Shown here piece by piece: positions 24,641 through 24,763 of a stretch of DNA of 24,763 bases. Under the pieces are notes generated by a model, which made no database searches, had not been told where the DNA came from, and saw nothing but the letters and a program-made list of their open reading frames with translations. Origin of the DNA: JALZAI01 sp038212215. GTDB taxonomy: Bacteria > Actinomycetota > Actinomycetes > Mycobacteriales > Jatrophihabitantaceae. Position 1 is the first letter of the stretch. Each line of letters starts with the position of its first letter. The stretch covers positions 1 to 24,763 of the forward strand of contig JBBQUT010000049.1 of NCBI GenBank assembly GCA_038212215.1. The letters run 5' to 3'. A program made the translations under genes and the position numbers.

Positions 24641-24763
24641 TCAAGCTACTTTGGGCGCTCGAGGTTGGTAGGGCTGCCGGTCGCGGAGCATTGCGTAGAG
24701 GACGTTGATCCGGCGGCGGGCCAGCGCGATGAGGGCCTGGTGGTGCCGCTTTCCCTCGGTTCG
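24641..24763 (-). CDS. C-terminus of an IS110-family transposase (partial)
   Basis: The minus strand reads in from the right edge: RTEGKRHHQALIALARRRIN, then VLYAMLRDRQPYQ and a short tail to a TGA (complement of 24641-24643). GKRH...ALARRR(I/V)NVL..MLRD is the characteristic end of IS110/IS116/IS902 (DEDD) transposases. Only 40 residues are visible; the catalytic domains and the 5' non-coding end, where IS110 elements carry their bridge RNA, lie outside the window. Confidence 0.82.
   Translation of the reverse strand, partial: RTEGKRHHQALIALARRRINVLYAMLRDRQPYQPRAPKVA

Noticed and set aside
1..24763. CRISPR array or other regular spaced repeats
   Set aside because: No unit of 20-40 bases recurs at regular spacing. 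The only repeats seen are IS ends, hairpins and one 16-base similarity.

Overview
The window is high-GC DNA with strong G/C third-position bias, GTG starts and chains of 4-nt ATGA/GTGA gene overlaps, which points to an actinomycete (Actinomycetota; a Pseudonocardia-like or mycobacterial-like genome would fit, but I cannot assign a genus). No RNA gene or CRISPR array was seen.

Region 1 (1-11212, + strand) is a Tad/Flp-type pilus or secretion operon, almost entirely translationally coupled. It encodes a SAF-domain protein (CpaB/RcpC-like), a TadZ/CpaE-like ParA homologue with a degenerate P-loop, the TadA/CpaF ATPase, TadB (frameshifted), TadC, a Flp-pilin-like small protein, two TadE-like pseudopilins, a 30-codon linker ORF, an M28-type metallopeptidase (frameshifted), a TadG-like membrane protein, and a 1103-aa membrane protein with two LysM domains and a C-terminal BTAD-like regulatory domain. 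The pilin and both TadE proteins share a G-x4-E prepilin-like motif. No prepilin peptidase (TadV/CpaA) gene is in the window.

Region 2 (11213-14246) holds a convergent serine beta-lactamase-family hydrolase with a probable leaderless promoter, a broken small PD-(D/E)XK nuclease-like gene, and gene-poor DNA.

Region 3 (14247-19504) is a modification-dependent restriction island: an McrB-type AAA+ GTPase with a large N-terminal specificity part, McrC (frameshifted at an A-run), and a convergent single-chain GmrSD-type DUF262/DUF1524 enzyme. All of these would be expected to attack DNA carrying modified bases. Codon usage is visibly less GC-biased than in the pilus operon, consistent with horizontal gain.

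Region 4 (about 19700-22410) is a mobile-element graveyard: a nearly complete IS3-family element with imperfect terminal repeats, a fragment of a second integrase-core transposase, the C-terminal part of a large serine recombinase (- strand), and the N-terminal part of an IS256-type transposase. An IS110-family transposase C-terminus lies at the right edge (24641-24763).

Region 5 (22453-24423), between the IS256 and IS110 remnants, is a single gene fusing an N-terminal membrane helix, an NB-ARC/STAND NTPase and a C-terminal class I SAM-dependent methyltransferase. This is the best candidate for an undescribed, possibly defence-related, system. At least six separate single-base losses break otherwise well-conserved reading frames, several beside homopolymers, so sequence error must be excluded before calling these genes dead.
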